DNA from: Metabacillus niabensis
GTDB lineage: Bacteria > Bacillota > Bacilli > Bacillales > Bacillaceae
Direction of reading: 5' to 3'
DNA length: 64,000 bases
Assembly: GCF_902829255.1 (NCBI RefSeq)
Contig: NZ_CADEPK010000030.1
Span: forward strand, 1 to 64,000
Part shown: positions 39,909-48,860 of the stretch, piece by piece
How positions within the stretch are numbered: the stretch's first letter is position 1
Layout: each line of letters begins with the position of its first letter
The notes under the pieces: generated by a model
Seen by the model: only the letters and a program-made list of their open reading frames with translations
Told to the model about the DNA's origin: nothing
Database searches by the model: none
Translations under genes and position numbers: made by a program

Positions 39909-41711
39909 TTATCTAGTTCTCTTTAATAAAAACGGCGCAGTGAAAATAACTCCAATTAAGTATAAAGCAACTGCAATGTATGCAGGCAATAAATGAATAA
40001 AAACGGTATAGTTAATAATAAAATGCGTAATAATTCCAGAAAGAAATGCAGGGATCGCTCCGATAGTAAATGTCCACCAAACCCACCCTTCTCCTTCACG
40101 AATCCCCCACAAGGCAAGCATCAATACGAGCAAACCTACACTTAGCAAGGCACTTCCAAATCCAGCGCGATCATGTGCAATGACAGGAATTAATTTTTCG
40201 TTAAATTCATTGATCGCTTCTGGAGTAAGACATAAATAAGATAGATCCGTTGGTACGAAGACATTTGATGCTCCAATAACTGAAATGACAACTCCGCCAA
40301 GAGCTAGAGAAAAACCTAATATGACAAACGCTAGCTGTCCGAATAAACTCATCCTCCAATAGCGACTATTAAAAAGGTTTGTACTTGATGGTGCTGCCAT
40401 TGCATTTTTTGATTTCTTATATCCTAAAATAAAGAACGGTAATAAAATTAACCAAAACAATCCATGAAGCCAATCAAAGTAACCATACCCAATAAATAAA
40501 AGAATTCCTAGAAACCCAATAATACCTCCTATATTTACTGCCTTTCTTGCCCAATGAAGGCCATTTTGAATACCATATTTTGCAAGCTGCATATAAATAA
40601 TTCCACCAGATATCATCGTTCCCGAAAGCGTCATCCTGTCATGTGCCATAAAGGATAAAATGCCAGGATTAAAACTGAAAATATCATTTCTCATCATCCC
40701 TAAAAACGATTCATCATATGGAAGGATAATTGATGTCATACTAAAAAACAATGCTATGAATCCAGCAATAGTGATAGCTAAACCGAACAACCAATACCAA
40801 ATCCATCCGCAAACAAATACATGCTCCGTTTGAAATCGATTGCTATATACCTCATTGATTCGTTTCGGAAGGCCTGGTCCAGCAAATATATATTCAAAGT
40901 CTAACATGATAAGTGAGGCTCCGTTTTCTAGTAATCTAGTAGCATCTAAAGGCTCTTTAATTCCACCTGTCGTAATAATAGGAAGGTCGTCACTAAAGGA
41001 TTTCCTTAATGCAACAAGCGCATCGATTAGCGAATGATGTGAACTGGTTTCCTCAAGAAGAATCCCATTTGGATTATATTGTTTCAACTCTTCAGCATTC
41101 GCTATACATTCTGCCGTACATGCAACTATTAACGGTTTACTTACACTGTCTCGTAATTGATTAAATTGATTAGCTGAAGCAAAAGCGTTGTCGTTTATAA
41201 TAAAAGCATCACTATATGGCTGAAGTATTTCGCAAATTTGAGTTATTTCTTGAAAAGTTCCTTCTATCCTAATAAAAAGCGGAACCTTCTTCTTTTTAAG
41301 TGAGTTCAGCTTCTTCAAAACTGCCGATAGCTTAATTGATATGTTCGTATTTCCTTTAACCTGTTCCTGATAAACATAAAGTTCTTCCTTCTTATCTGTA
41401 CCGCGGATTGAAACTGGTCCGATTTCAATAAAGCCAAAACCAAGATTTTGAAACGCTTTTAGCCCAGATAAATTAGGGTCGATTTTACCACATAATCCAA
41501 CAGGAGAGGAAAACGTTATCCCGAAAAGTCGTTTTTCAAGATCTTTTGATGGTGCCATATGTCCAAGAAACTCGATAACCGCTTCACCTATCGCTGTAGA
41601 GGATATCATACTCATCCCCCGATGAATAAATTCCCGGCTAAACGAAGCTGGCAGCTTCTGAAGAATCGGCTTAAATATAGGATGATAAGACCAATCTGGC
41701 AACGTTCCCAC
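39909..41711 (-). CDS. dihydroorotate-dehydrogenase-like domain fused to an eight-helix membrane domain
   Basis: Residues 1-300 follow the DHOD barrel: FGITFSSPVGLCGKIDPN (about 63-80), GFGFIEIGPVSIRG, a degenerate middle (YSDAFIINDNAFASANQF) where FMN/substrate Asn motifs would be, and the phosphate-binding end PIITTGGIKEPLDATRLLENGASLIMLD. Residues 305-600 contain eight membrane segments in two matching halves, each with an AHDR motif (FMAHDRMTLSGTMISGG; IAHDRAGFGSALLSVG). The NISSPNT-like loop of true PyrD is not visible, so pyrimidine synthesis is unlikely. Such long DHOD-labelled proteins occur in some Bacilli. It is a single gene. Function open. Confidence 0.75.
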   Translation of the reverse strand: MGTLPDWSYHPIFKPILQKLPASFSREFIHRGMSMISSTAIGEAVIEFLGHMAPSKDLEKRLFGITFSSPVGLCGKIDPNLSGLKAFQNLGFGFIEIGPVSIRGTDKKEELYVYQEQVKGNTNISIKLSAVLKKLNSLKKKKVPLFIRIEGTFQEITQICEILQPYSDAFIINDNAFASANQFNQLRDSVSKPLIVACTAECIANAEELKQYNPNGILLEETSSHHSLIDALVALRKSFSDDLPIITTGGIKEPLDATRLLENGASLIMLDFEYIFAGPGLPKRINEVYSNRFQTEHVFVCGWIWYWLFGLAITIAGFIALFFSMTSIILPYDESFLGMMRNDIFSFNPGILSFMAHDRMTLSGTMISGGIIYMQLAKYGIQNGLHWARKAVNIGGIIGFLGILLFIGYGYFDWLHGLFWLILLPFFILGYKKSKNAMAAPSSTNLFNSRYWRMSLFGQLAFVILGFSLALGGVVISVIGASNVFVPTDLSYLCLTPEAINEFNEKLIPVIAHDRAGFGSALLSVGLLVLMLALWGIREGEGWVWWTFTIGAIPAFLSGIITHFIINYTVFIHLLPAYIAVALYLIGVIFTAPFLLKRTR

Positions 41712-41920
41712 TCCTCTCTTTCTTTTCTAATTTATATTAGCACAGTTCGCAGCAAATGGTAGCACTTGTAAATACCCTAAATATCTTTGAGACAGACAAT
41801 ATGACAATTCATTAAAAAACGATTTTTAGTGTACTAATTGTCTTACTTGGAAATTCGAATAGCAAGCGACTCTAAGTAAAACACATGGTTTTCTAAGCTG
41901 AAATCCGCCTCGTTTACAGA

Positions 41921-41955
41921 CAAAACCCTTGAAGGTGTGTAATCCTCCAAGGGTT
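41921..41955 (-). terminator. intrinsic terminator of the ugp operon
   Basis: AACCCTTG (41924-41931) pairs with CAAGGGTT (41948-41955), and the minus strand continues TTTTG. It lies 12 bases after the ugpB stop. The 41712-41920 stretch upstream of the DHOD fusion holds nothing else that I recognise. Confidence 0.75.
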
Positions 41956-41967
41956 AGTTTTTAACTA

Positions 41968-43338
41968 TTAATTTCCTTGCTTTTTATTCGCAACTTCTAA
42001 TGCTCGGTTCGTTTCTTCTGCTGCTTGATCTAATGCCTCTTTCGGATCCATTCCTTGATAGAGATTTTCCATTGCCGTAACAACCTTTTGACGAGATTCA
42101 GGGAATACAGAAATTAATGCACCTTGAGTTGCTGTACTTTTCTTCGTCTCAGCAAGCTGATCAACAGTTACTTTTAATTGCGGATATTTTTCCCATTCTT
42201 CTTTAACGATATCTTGCTCATAGGCAGCAGGGTTAATTGCAAAATACCCTGATTTCACATGCCATTCAGCTTGTACCTCTGGTGTAGTTAAATATTTCAT
42301 AAATTCCCATGCAGCCTTTTGCTTCTCTTCATCAATACCGCTAGACATCCAGATTGAAGCACCGCCGATAATGACACCTTCACGCTCTGAGTCATCAGGA
42401 ATTGGTAAATATGATGCTCCTACTTCAAAGTCTGAGTTATCAACCATTGCTTTAATCCCAGCAGATGAATCGAGATACATCGCAATTTTTCCAGATTGAA
42501 AGGCAGCGCGCATATCATCCCAGTTTTGTCCTACATTATAATACGTTCCTTCTTTATACATTTCACTAATTAAATTGAAAACCTTTAAGCCCTTTTCGTC
42601 ATTAAAGGTTGCTTTTTCCGCGTTTCCTTTTCTGCCGTTTTCATTATCTACATAATGACCGCCTTGCTCAGCAAGCATTTCTTCAAAGAACCAGCCATAA
42701 TTTAAGATAGAGAAGCCGTATCTAGTCGTTTCTCCACCTTCTTTTTTCGTTAATTTTTTTGCCGCTTCTTTTAATTCACTATAAGTCATTGGAGCTTTTT
42801 CCGGATCTAATCCAGCCTCTTTAAACGCATCCTTATTGTAGATTAAAATTGGTGTTGATGAGTTGAAAGGCATCGAATATTGTTCACCATCAACTGTATA
42901 ATAATTTGAAATATTCTCTTCCCATTGTGATGTATCATAGTTATCCTCATCAATAAATTTTTGCACTGGTTGAATTTTACCGCTATCAATCATATACTTT
43001 GTTCCAACCTCAAACACTTGCATAATTGTTGGCGCATCATCAGTTCCGGCAACTGAGTTAAACTTTGTTAAAGACTCTTCATATGTACCTTGGAAAATAG
43101 GCTTAACCTCAATATTATCTTGAGATTTATTAAAATCTGCAACAATATCATTTAAAAGCTTCTCAAGCTCTCCACTCATCGCATGCCAAAATACTACTTC
43201 CTGCTTCCCTGTGCTGCCAGTTTCCTCTCCATCACCTTTTACATCTGACTCAGAAGAATTCGAATTTGTACTAGTAGAGCACGCACCTAAAAGTAATAAA
43301 AATAACGCAGAAATGACGATTAACAATTTTTTCTTCAC
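41968..43338 (-). CDS. ugpB: ABC transporter substrate-binding lipoprotein, UgpB-type
   Basis: The 456-aa protein has a lipoprotein signal (LLLLGACSTST, Cys near 20) and the extracellular solute-binding family 1 fold: QEVVFWHAMSGELEKLLNDIVADFNKSQ, ILIYNKDAFKEAGLDPEKAPMTYSEL and AWEFMKYLTTPEVQAEWH. WHAMSG-type starts are typical of UgpB, which binds glycerol-3-phosphate or glycerophosphodiesters. The start is GTG behind GAGGAGG. As the last gene of the glpP-ugpCAE-B operon its ligand is very likely a glycerol-phosphate compound. Confidence 0.88.
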   Translation of the reverse strand: MKKKLLIVISALFLLLLGACSTSTNSNSSESDVKGDGEETGSTGKQEVVFWHAMSGELEKLLNDIVADFNKSQDNIEVKPIFQGTYEESLTKFNSVAGTDDAPTIMQVFEVGTKYMIDSGKIQPVQKFIDEDNYDTSQWEENISNYYTVDGEQYSMPFNSSTPILIYNKDAFKEAGLDPEKAPMTYSELKEAAKKLTKKEGGETTRYGFSILNYGWFFEEMLAEQGGHYVDNENGRKGNAEKATFNDEKGLKVFNLISEMYKEGTYYNVGQNWDDMRAAFQSGKIAMYLDSSAGIKAMVDNSDFEVGASYLPIPDDSEREGVIIGGASIWMSSGIDEEKQKAAWEFMKYLTTPEVQAEWHVKSGYFAINPAAYEQDIVKEEWEKYPQLKVTVDQLAETKKSTATQGALISVFPESRQKVVTAMENLYQGMDPKEALDQAAEETNRALEVANKKQGN

Positions 43339-43365
43339 GGTAAATCCTCCTCGATTTGCATAAAA

Positions 43366-44178
43366 TTATTTAATTGCACCTTGAGTTAACCCTTTTTGAA
43401 GACGTTTTTGCCCTAGAAACAACAAGATGAGTGTCGGAAGTATTACAACGACGACTGCTGCCATCACCACCCCCCATTCAGTAGAAATTTCTTGAGATTG
43501 CAATTGCTTTAAGCCAATTTGCACTGTACGAACACTCTCGTTATTCGTAACAAGCAATGGCCATAAATACATATTCCAAGTTGTTAAAAAGCTATAAATC
43601 CCTAACGTTATAAAACTAGTCTTCGAAACAGGCAACACGATATTCCAGAAAAATCGAAACCGACTAATCCCCGCTACCTGAGATGCTTCGAATAACTCCT
43701 TTGGGATTGTTTTAAATTGCTGCCGCATTAAAAACGTCCCAAAGGCTAGTGCAAAAAATGGTATTGTTAAGCTTGTATACTCGTTAATCCAGCCAAGCTT
43801 TTGAACTAACAAGAAGTTGGGAACCATCGTCGCTTCCCATGGAATCATCATCGTTGAAATAAACAAAAAGAAAATGAACTCTCTCCCTTTAAAGGGAATA
43901 AAGACAAACGCAAAAGCAGCTAAGCTTGAGACAATTAATTGACCAATCATCACAATTGCTGAAACGAAGAAGCTATTCCATAAATAGCGAATAAGCGGTA
44001 CCTTCTCAAATGCTGTCATGTAGTTTGCGAATGTAAAGGAATCGGGAATTAAATTTCCCTTCAGCACCTCACCGCCTTGCATAAAGCTAATCATAAACGC
44101 ATAAAAAATCGGAAACATCATAAACACAACGGAAATAATTAATAAGCAATATAAGATGACTTTCTTTAAAATGCTCAC
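43366..44178 (-). CDS. ugpE: carbohydrate/G3P ABC permease, UgpE-type
   Basis: The 270-aa protein has six membrane segments and the MalG/UgpE EAA loop ELFEASQVAGISRFRFFWNIVLPVSKTSF (about 159-187). The start MSILKKVILYCLLIISVVFMMFPIFYAFMISF is typical. It overlaps the ugpA stop by 4 bases. Together with UgpA it should form the channel for glycerol-3-phosphate uptake. Confidence 0.88.
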   Translation of the reverse strand: MSILKKVILYCLLIISVVFMMFPIFYAFMISFMQGGEVLKGNLIPDSFTFANYMTAFEKVPLIRYLWNSFFVSAIVMIGQLIVSSLAAFAFVFIPFKGREFIFFLFISTMMIPWEATMVPNFLLVQKLGWINEYTSLTIPFFALAFGTFLMRQQFKTIPKELFEASQVAGISRFRFFWNIVLPVSKTSFITLGIYSFLTTWNMYLWPLLVTNNESVRTVQIGLKQLQSQEISTEWGVVMAAVVVVILPTLILLFLGQKRLQKGLTQGAIK

Positions 44179-45113
44179 TGGTAATGAACCTTCCTTTCTC
44201 CTAGTTTAAATTGAAGAATCGTAATGACTAGAATACAGAAGAACAGGATGGTTGCTTGAGCACTTGCTGAGCCGACATTGTAATTAACAAAGGCATCCTT
44301 ATAAATCGAGTAGACAATAACATTTGTTGATTCAATTGGGCCTCCCTTTGTCAAAATATCGATCTGTCCGAAGGTTTGGAAAGCATTAATCAATGATACC
44401 GTTATGATAAAGAAAAGCGTTGGTGATAGCATCGGAAGGGTAATCTTTCGTAATTTATACATGTAGCTCACCCCAGCGATATTAGCATTCTCGTAGAGGG
44501 TATCATCGATGTTTTGCAATCCTCCTAATAAAATGAGAAAGGCAAAACCTGTATTCATCCAAATTGTAGAAATCGAGACTGCTAGTAAAGCAAACTTCGG
44601 ATCAAGCAGCCACTCTATATCTGATATGCCGAATATGCCAATGATTTTGTTTAATATTCCAATTGTCGGATTGTACATAAACATCCAAATAACGGATGAA
44701 GCTGCTACACTCATTCCCATTGTTGAAGAAAACAGCGTTCTAAAAATGCCGATTCCTCTTACCTTTTCATTTGCAATTAACGCTAAAAACAGCGCTAAAA
44801 TGATACCTGCAGGAACTGTAAAAAGGACAAAAAGCAATGTCGCTTTAATACTATTTTGAAAGCTTTGGGATTGTAATAAGTACGTAAAGTTTTCAAGCCC
44901 CACAAATGAAACAGGCACCCCTTGTCCATCTGTTAAAAAGAAGCTTAAGTAAAGCGTTCTAAGCATTGGGTAGAAGAGAAAAAGACTAAACAAAATAATC
45001 GATGGCAGTAAATATAGAAGTCCTACAACAAAGTTTGGCCACTCTCTTTTCCTAGCAAAGTGTCGATCTGTTACCTTCACGTCTTGTGCAGATACGTCTG
45101 GCAAACTACTCAT
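44175..45113 (-). CDS. ugpA: carbohydrate/G3P ABC permease, UgpA-type
   Basis: The 312-aa protein has an N-terminal cytosolic stretch, six membrane segments and the EAA loop LYENANIAGVSYMYKLRKITLPMLSPTLF (about 211-239). NFVVGLLYLLPSIILFSLFLFYPM is typical of MalF/UgpA permeases. It has an AAGGAGG site and overlaps both neighbours by 4 bases, so the operon is tightly coupled. Confidence 0.88.
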   Translation of the reverse strand: MSSLPDVSAQDVKVTDRHFARKREWPNFVVGLLYLLPSIILFSLFLFYPMLRTLYLSFFLTDGQGVPVSFVGLENFTYLLQSQSFQNSIKATLLFVLFTVPAGIILALFLALIANEKVRGIGIFRTLFSSTMGMSVAASSVIWMFMYNPTIGILNKIIGIFGISDIEWLLDPKFALLAVSISTIWMNTGFAFLILLGGLQNIDDTLYENANIAGVSYMYKLRKITLPMLSPTLFFIITVSLINAFQTFGQIDILTKGGPIESTNVIVYSIYKDAFVNYNVGSASAQATILFFCILVITILQFKLGERKVHYQ

Positions 45114-46231
45114 AGGACAGCCTCCTTAACCGCCTTGCGCTGTTCCGTTTTCGGCTGATGCCAAATACACCTTCCACTTTCCTTTTCAAATAGAAAGAGA
45201 TCCTTTTCCTCAATGTACAAAGGTACCCGCTCACCGACATCAATATTCCACTGACCGTTCCATTTTGCAATCCATTGTCCTTTTCCAATTTCAAAGGTTA
45301 AAAGCGTTTCGGTGCCAAGTACCTCGACGTTCACAACATCGGCCATAAAGCTTAATTGACCATCCTTTGCGAGCTGAATATGCTCAGGGCGGACTCCTAT
45401 TGTCACCTCATTTCCCTTTGAATAGGATTTGAGATTTTCACCGTTTATTGGCACTGAACGTTCATCGTCAAGAACGACTTTTCCTTCACTTAGGATGACA
45501 TCTATTAGATTCATTGGTGGTGAGCCTATAAACGATGCAACAAAAGTATTTTCCGGGTGATTGTAAATCTCCAACGGCTTACCGATTTGTTGAATTTCTC
45601 CATTATGTAAAATCATCATTCTGTCTGCCATTGTCATCGCTTCCGTTTGATCATGTGTTACGTAAATCATCGTAATTCCTAATTTCCGCTGAATTTGCCG
45701 AATTTCCGAACGCATTTTGGCTCTTAGCTTCGCATCCAAATTCGACAACGGCTCATCCATTAGACAAATAGGGGCATGTGTAACAATTGCTCTCGCCAAA
45801 GCAACACGTTGTCTCTGCCCACCTGATAATTGTCTTGGCTTTCGATTTAATAGCTCGGACAACCCTAACATTTCAGCTGCTTCTAAGCACCGTTGCTGCT
45901 GCTCCTGCCTTGAGATTTTCTTCGTATGTAACCCAAAGGTAATATTTTGTTGCACACTTAAATGTGGATAAAGTGCATAATTTTGAAAAACCATTGAGAG
46001 ATTTCGCGCACTTGGTGGCAATTTATTCGAAAATTGCTCTCCAATATACAATTCACCAGCCGAAACCTCCTCAAGACCTGCGATCATTCGCAGCATCGTA
46101 CTCTTCCCACAACCAGAAGGACCTACTAGAACAAAAAACTCACCTGGTTCAATTGCTACATTTATATCCTTCATTACATTCGTCTTCCCATCATACGATT
46201 TGGAGACATTTTTTAGCTCAACGCGTTTCAT
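45110..46231 (-). CDS. ugpC: ABC transporter ATP-binding protein, UgpC/MsmX-type
   Basis: The 373-aa ATPase has Walker A GPSGCGKST, signature LSGGQRQR, Walker B CLMDEPLSNLD and H-loop THDQTEAM, then a C-terminal OB-like TOBE domain (about 240-373, with GVRPEHIQL and VLGTETLLTFEI). This layout is that of UgpC/MalK-type ATPases. The start at 46231 has an AAAGGAGGAG site; the frame to 46279 runs 16 codons further without one. It is the second gene after glpP. Confidence 0.9.
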   Translation of the reverse strand: MKRVELKNVSKSYDGKTNVMKDINVAIEPGEFFVLVGPSGCGKSTMLRMIAGLEEVSAGELYIGEQFSNKLPPSARNLSMVFQNYALYPHLSVQQNITFGLHTKKISRQEQQQRCLEAAEMLGLSELLNRKPRQLSGGQRQRVALARAIVTHAPICLMDEPLSNLDAKLRAKMRSEIRQIQRKLGITMIYVTHDQTEAMTMADRMMILHNGEIQQIGKPLEIYNHPENTFVASFIGSPPMNLIDVILSEGKVVLDDERSVPINGENLKSYSKGNEVTIGVRPEHIQLAKDGQLSFMADVVNVEVLGTETLLTFEIGKGQWIAKWNGQWNIDVGERVPLYIEEKDLFLFEKESGRCIWHQPKTEQRKAVKEAVL

Positions 46232-46289
46232 GAAAGCTCCTCCTTTATAACAAGACTTTTTACTGAATATCCTTTTCAAGACTGCTTTA

Positions 46290-46889
46290 TTATCTTTTCA
46301 TTGAAAGCGTGGGCTGCTGCACCTTCCAAAGCCAAGGCCTCCCTGTCGATACAGCCACAGCTCCACTCTTTAATGCAGCATCGATATGGCGCTGCTCTTG
46401 AATTAGCCCACCAGTAATAATAGGTAGATTCGTTTCATCCTTTAGCTTTGCTATCATTTCGGGAATAAGTGCTGGCATGATTTCTAAAGCATGCGGCTGG
46501 ATTTCAGCTACTGAATGTAGACCATTTTCCACCGCCTCTGTATCAACTAAAAAAAGCCTTTGAATCGTAATAAGCCCTTCCCTTTTCGCTAGTTGGATAA
46601 GCGAGCTTTTCGTTGTTACGATTCCTGTTGGATTAACAAATTTCGCGATAAACTTTAACCCTTCCCGGTCATAGCTAATACCAGGAATTTTTTCTATATG
46701 TAAAAAAACAAATCGATTATTCTTTTTTAGAAGCTCAACATATCGTTTAATAACACTTATATTTCCTGTTAGTAAAATCGCAGATTGTATGTTTGTTTCA
46801 AGAAACATGTCTAAGCTTTTCGGATCCTTTATAGATGCGATCAACCGATCTTCCTTCAATCGTCTCGTAAACTCCTGATAAACATTCAT
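46290..46889 (-). CDS. glpP: glycerol-3-phosphate responsive antiterminator GlpP
   Basis: GlpP binds glycerol-3-phosphate and the leader RNA of glp genes, preventing early termination. The 199-aa TIM-barrel-like protein has the typical KDPKSLDMFLETNIQSAILLTGNI, FVFLHIEKIPGISYDREGL, FVNPTGIVTTKSSLIQLAKREG, TIQRLFLVDTEAVENG, ALEIMPALIPEMIAKL and ITGGLI motifs. It leads the ugp operon. The leader upstream has a terminator hairpin, so it probably controls its own operon as well as any glpFK/glpD elsewhere. Confidence 0.92.
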   Translation of the reverse strand: MNVYQEFTRRLKEDRLIASIKDPKSLDMFLETNIQSAILLTGNISVIKRYVELLKKNNRFVFLHIEKIPGISYDREGLKFIAKFVNPTGIVTTKSSLIQLAKREGLITIQRLFLVDTEAVENGLHSVAEIQPHALEIMPALIPEMIAKLKDETNLPIITGGLIQEQRHIDAALKSGAVAVSTGRPWLWKVQQPTLSMKR

Positions 46890-46992
46890 CCATGCTCACT
46901 CCTATTACATATTCACTTTGCAAGCTAATGCTCTGTTATTCACTTGCCAACTTCCGAAAGCGGAGGCACAAAGCGTTAATAAAGCCCTAGCT

Positions 46993-47062
46993 AAAAATAA
47001 AAAACCACAAAAAAACACAGGGGTAACGATCTCGTCATACTCCTAATTCTTTTGGTGGTTTC
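46993..47062 (-). promoter_or_regulatory. leader terminator/antitermination target before glpP-ugp
   Basis: Read on the minus strand, AAACCACCAAAAG (complement of 47049-47061) pairs with TTTTTGTGGTTT (complement of 47002-47013), with a further AGGAGTA/TTACCCCT block inside, followed by TTTATTTTT. It ends about 100 bases before the glpP start. An intrinsic terminator in the leader of an operon whose first gene is an antiterminator matches GlpP control in Bacillus. Confidence 0.7.
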
Positions 47063-47172
47063 TCTTATTCACAACCTATTGCTATTCACTTGTCCTTCAT
47101 TGCCTTATGTTACTTGTCGAATTTAAAGAGAATATAAAGAACATGTATAATTTTGTAAATTTATTGTTTTGA

Positions 47173-47307
47173 TTTTGTAAAGATGCTTTTGGTAATGGCG
47201 CAAAGCATGCGATCGGTGTATATGTACATGAATTAGACAAACGATATTTAGAAGGGGTTATATCCACTCACCATATCACGGAAAAGAGTTACCCCTACAT
47301 AGAATGA
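47173..47307 (+). pseudogene. possible orphan protein fragment, 44 codons without start
   Basis: Between two stops a frame reads FCKDAFGNGAKHAIGVYVHE and on to THHITEKSYPYIE with protein-like composition, but there is no start codon and no ribosome binding site. It may be the relic of a gene lost between the ugp operon and the CNNM gene. I do not recognise the family. An alternative is chance: a 7-bp stem (ATGCTTT/AAAGCAT) also lies here, and could be RNA structure. The remaining 47063-47172 and 47308-47441 show nothing else. Confidence 0.3.
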
Positions 47308-47441
47308 CAAATATTTGAAACATTGAATTGAATCAACTATTATTAATGTAGTGATCAAAAATGATTCGTCCAAAATGGCATCTTTGAAAAGCTCACTTGA
47401 AATAAAAAAATGAATTAGGGAATTGATGGAGGGTACACTCA

Positions 47442-48776
47442 TTGGCTTTTGCACTAACGACACTTATCATACTTATTATTGTAAATGCTTTTTTTGCAGC
47501 ATCAGAAATGGCATTGGTTAGCCTAAATGATAACAAAGTAAAACGGATGGCTGAAGATGGAGATAAAAAGGCTAAAATGCTATATAAGCTCATATCTCAA
47601 CCAAGCCAATTTTTAAGCACAATCCAAATCGGGATTACGTTAGCAGGATTTTTAGCGAGTGCGTTTGCTGCTGACTTCTTTGCTGGACCTTTAGCAGAGC
47701 TTTTATATAATTTAGGAGTTCCGTTATCCATGAATGTACTTGGCACAGCTTCAGTTGTTGTGATTACGATCCTTCTATCGTATTTCACACTTGTCTTCGG
47801 TGAGCTTGTTCCAAAGCAGCTGGCCTTACAAAAGTCTGAAACAATCTCAAATTTTGCAGTTACACCCCTTACTTGGTTATTTAAAATATGTCTGCCATTA
47901 GTTAAATTTTTGACCTTTTCAACAAATACTGTTGTTCGTTTATTCGGAGTTGATCCGAATGCAAAAAATGAAGAAGCAACAGAAGAGGAAATTCGCATGA
48001 TGGTTGATGTTGGAGGTGAGCAAGGAACGATTCAAATCACAGAAAAACTTATGATCAACAACATCTTTGAGTTTAATGATAAAATCGTTTCAGACATTTT
48101 CACCCATCGAACAGACATGTCGGTTCTTTCAATTGACGCAACCTTGCAAGAAACGGTGAAATTAGTTAATTTAGAAAAATATACGAGATTCCCTGTTTAT
48201 GAAGGTGATGTTGATAACATCGTCGGGATCTTACATGTAAAAGACTTATTCCAATTTATCGATCAGGACAATGATAACGAATTTGATTTAAAGAATTTAA
48301 TTCGCAAGCCATACTTTGTCCTTGAAACACAAAGCATTGACGTATTATTTACCGTCATGCAAAAAAACAATGTTCATATCGCTATCGTTGTTGATGAGTA
48401 TGGTGGAACAGAAGGATTAATTACAATTGAGGATGTTATCGAAGAAATTGTCGGCGAAATCTTTAGTGAGTCTGATGGTCCTGAGGATGAAGAAGTGAAG
48501 CAGCTGGCAACTAATAAATTTTCAATTTCAGGAATTACCCACCTCTACAAGCTTGAGGACATTTTACATATCGATTTTCCAACTGACGATTACGATACAT
48601 TAAGTGGCTTCCTTATTGGTGAAATCGGCTATATTCCATCGAATGAGGCTCGTCCAGTCATTACATATAAAAATCTAGTATTTGAAGTAACTGAGGTATC
48701 AGAAAATCGGATTGAAAATGTTATTGTGACGATGTTAAACAAGGAACAAAATGAATTAATAGAAGAAAAGCAATAA
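47442..48776 (+). CDS. CNNM/CorC-type (hemolysin family) transporter protein
   Basis: The 444-aa protein has a DUF21 (CNNM) membrane domain (about 1-190, with NAFFAASEMALVSLNDNKVKRM and IGITLAGFLASAFAADF), a pair of CBS domains (about 205-340, HRTDMSVLSIDATLQE and VDEYGGTEGLITIEDVIEEIVGE) and a CorC/HlyC C-terminal domain (about 355-435). B. subtilis homologs such as MpfA (YhdP) export magnesium; hemolysin is a historical label. The start is a TTG eight bases after GGAGGG. No metal-sensing riboswitch that I recognise precedes it. Confidence 0.9.
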   Translation: MAFALTTLIILIIVNAFFAASEMALVSLNDNKVKRMAEDGDKKAKMLYKLISQPSQFLSTIQIGITLAGFLASAFAADFFAGPLAELLYNLGVPLSMNVLGTASVVVITILLSYFTLVFGELVPKQLALQKSETISNFAVTPLTWLFKICLPLVKFLTFSTNTVVRLFGVDPNAKNEEATEEEIRMMVDVGGEQGTIQITEKLMINNIFEFNDKIVSDIFTHRTDMSVLSIDATLQETVKLVNLEKYTRFPVYEGDVDNIVGILHVKDLFQFIDQDNDNEFDLKNLIRKPYFVLETQSIDVLFTVMQKNNVHIAIVVDEYGGTEGLITIEDVIEEIVGEIFSESDGPEDEEVKQLATNKFSISGITHLYKLEDILHIDFPTDDYDTLSGFLIGEIGYIPSNEARPVITYKNLVFEVTEVSENRIENVIVTMLNKEQNELIEEKQ

Positions 48777-48784
48777 TAAGAAAG

Positions 48785-48829
48785 ACTGTATCTCTATGTG
48801 AACTGATCATAGTCGATACAGTTTTTTTC
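48785..48829 (+). terminator. intrinsic terminator of the CNNM gene
   Basis: ACTGTATC (48785-48792) pairs with GATACAGT (48815-48822), with an inner CTATG/CATAG stem, then seven T residues. It follows the stop codon by eight bases. Confidence 0.92.
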
Positions 48830-48860
48830 TACACGTTCCCTTTATAGGGAATTACCATTT

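Noticed and set aside
47063-47441. Metal- or nucleotide-sensing riboswitch upstream of the CNNM gene
   Set aside because: I looked for M-box, yybP-ykoY and ydaO consensus pieces and found none; no terminator precedes the TTG start.
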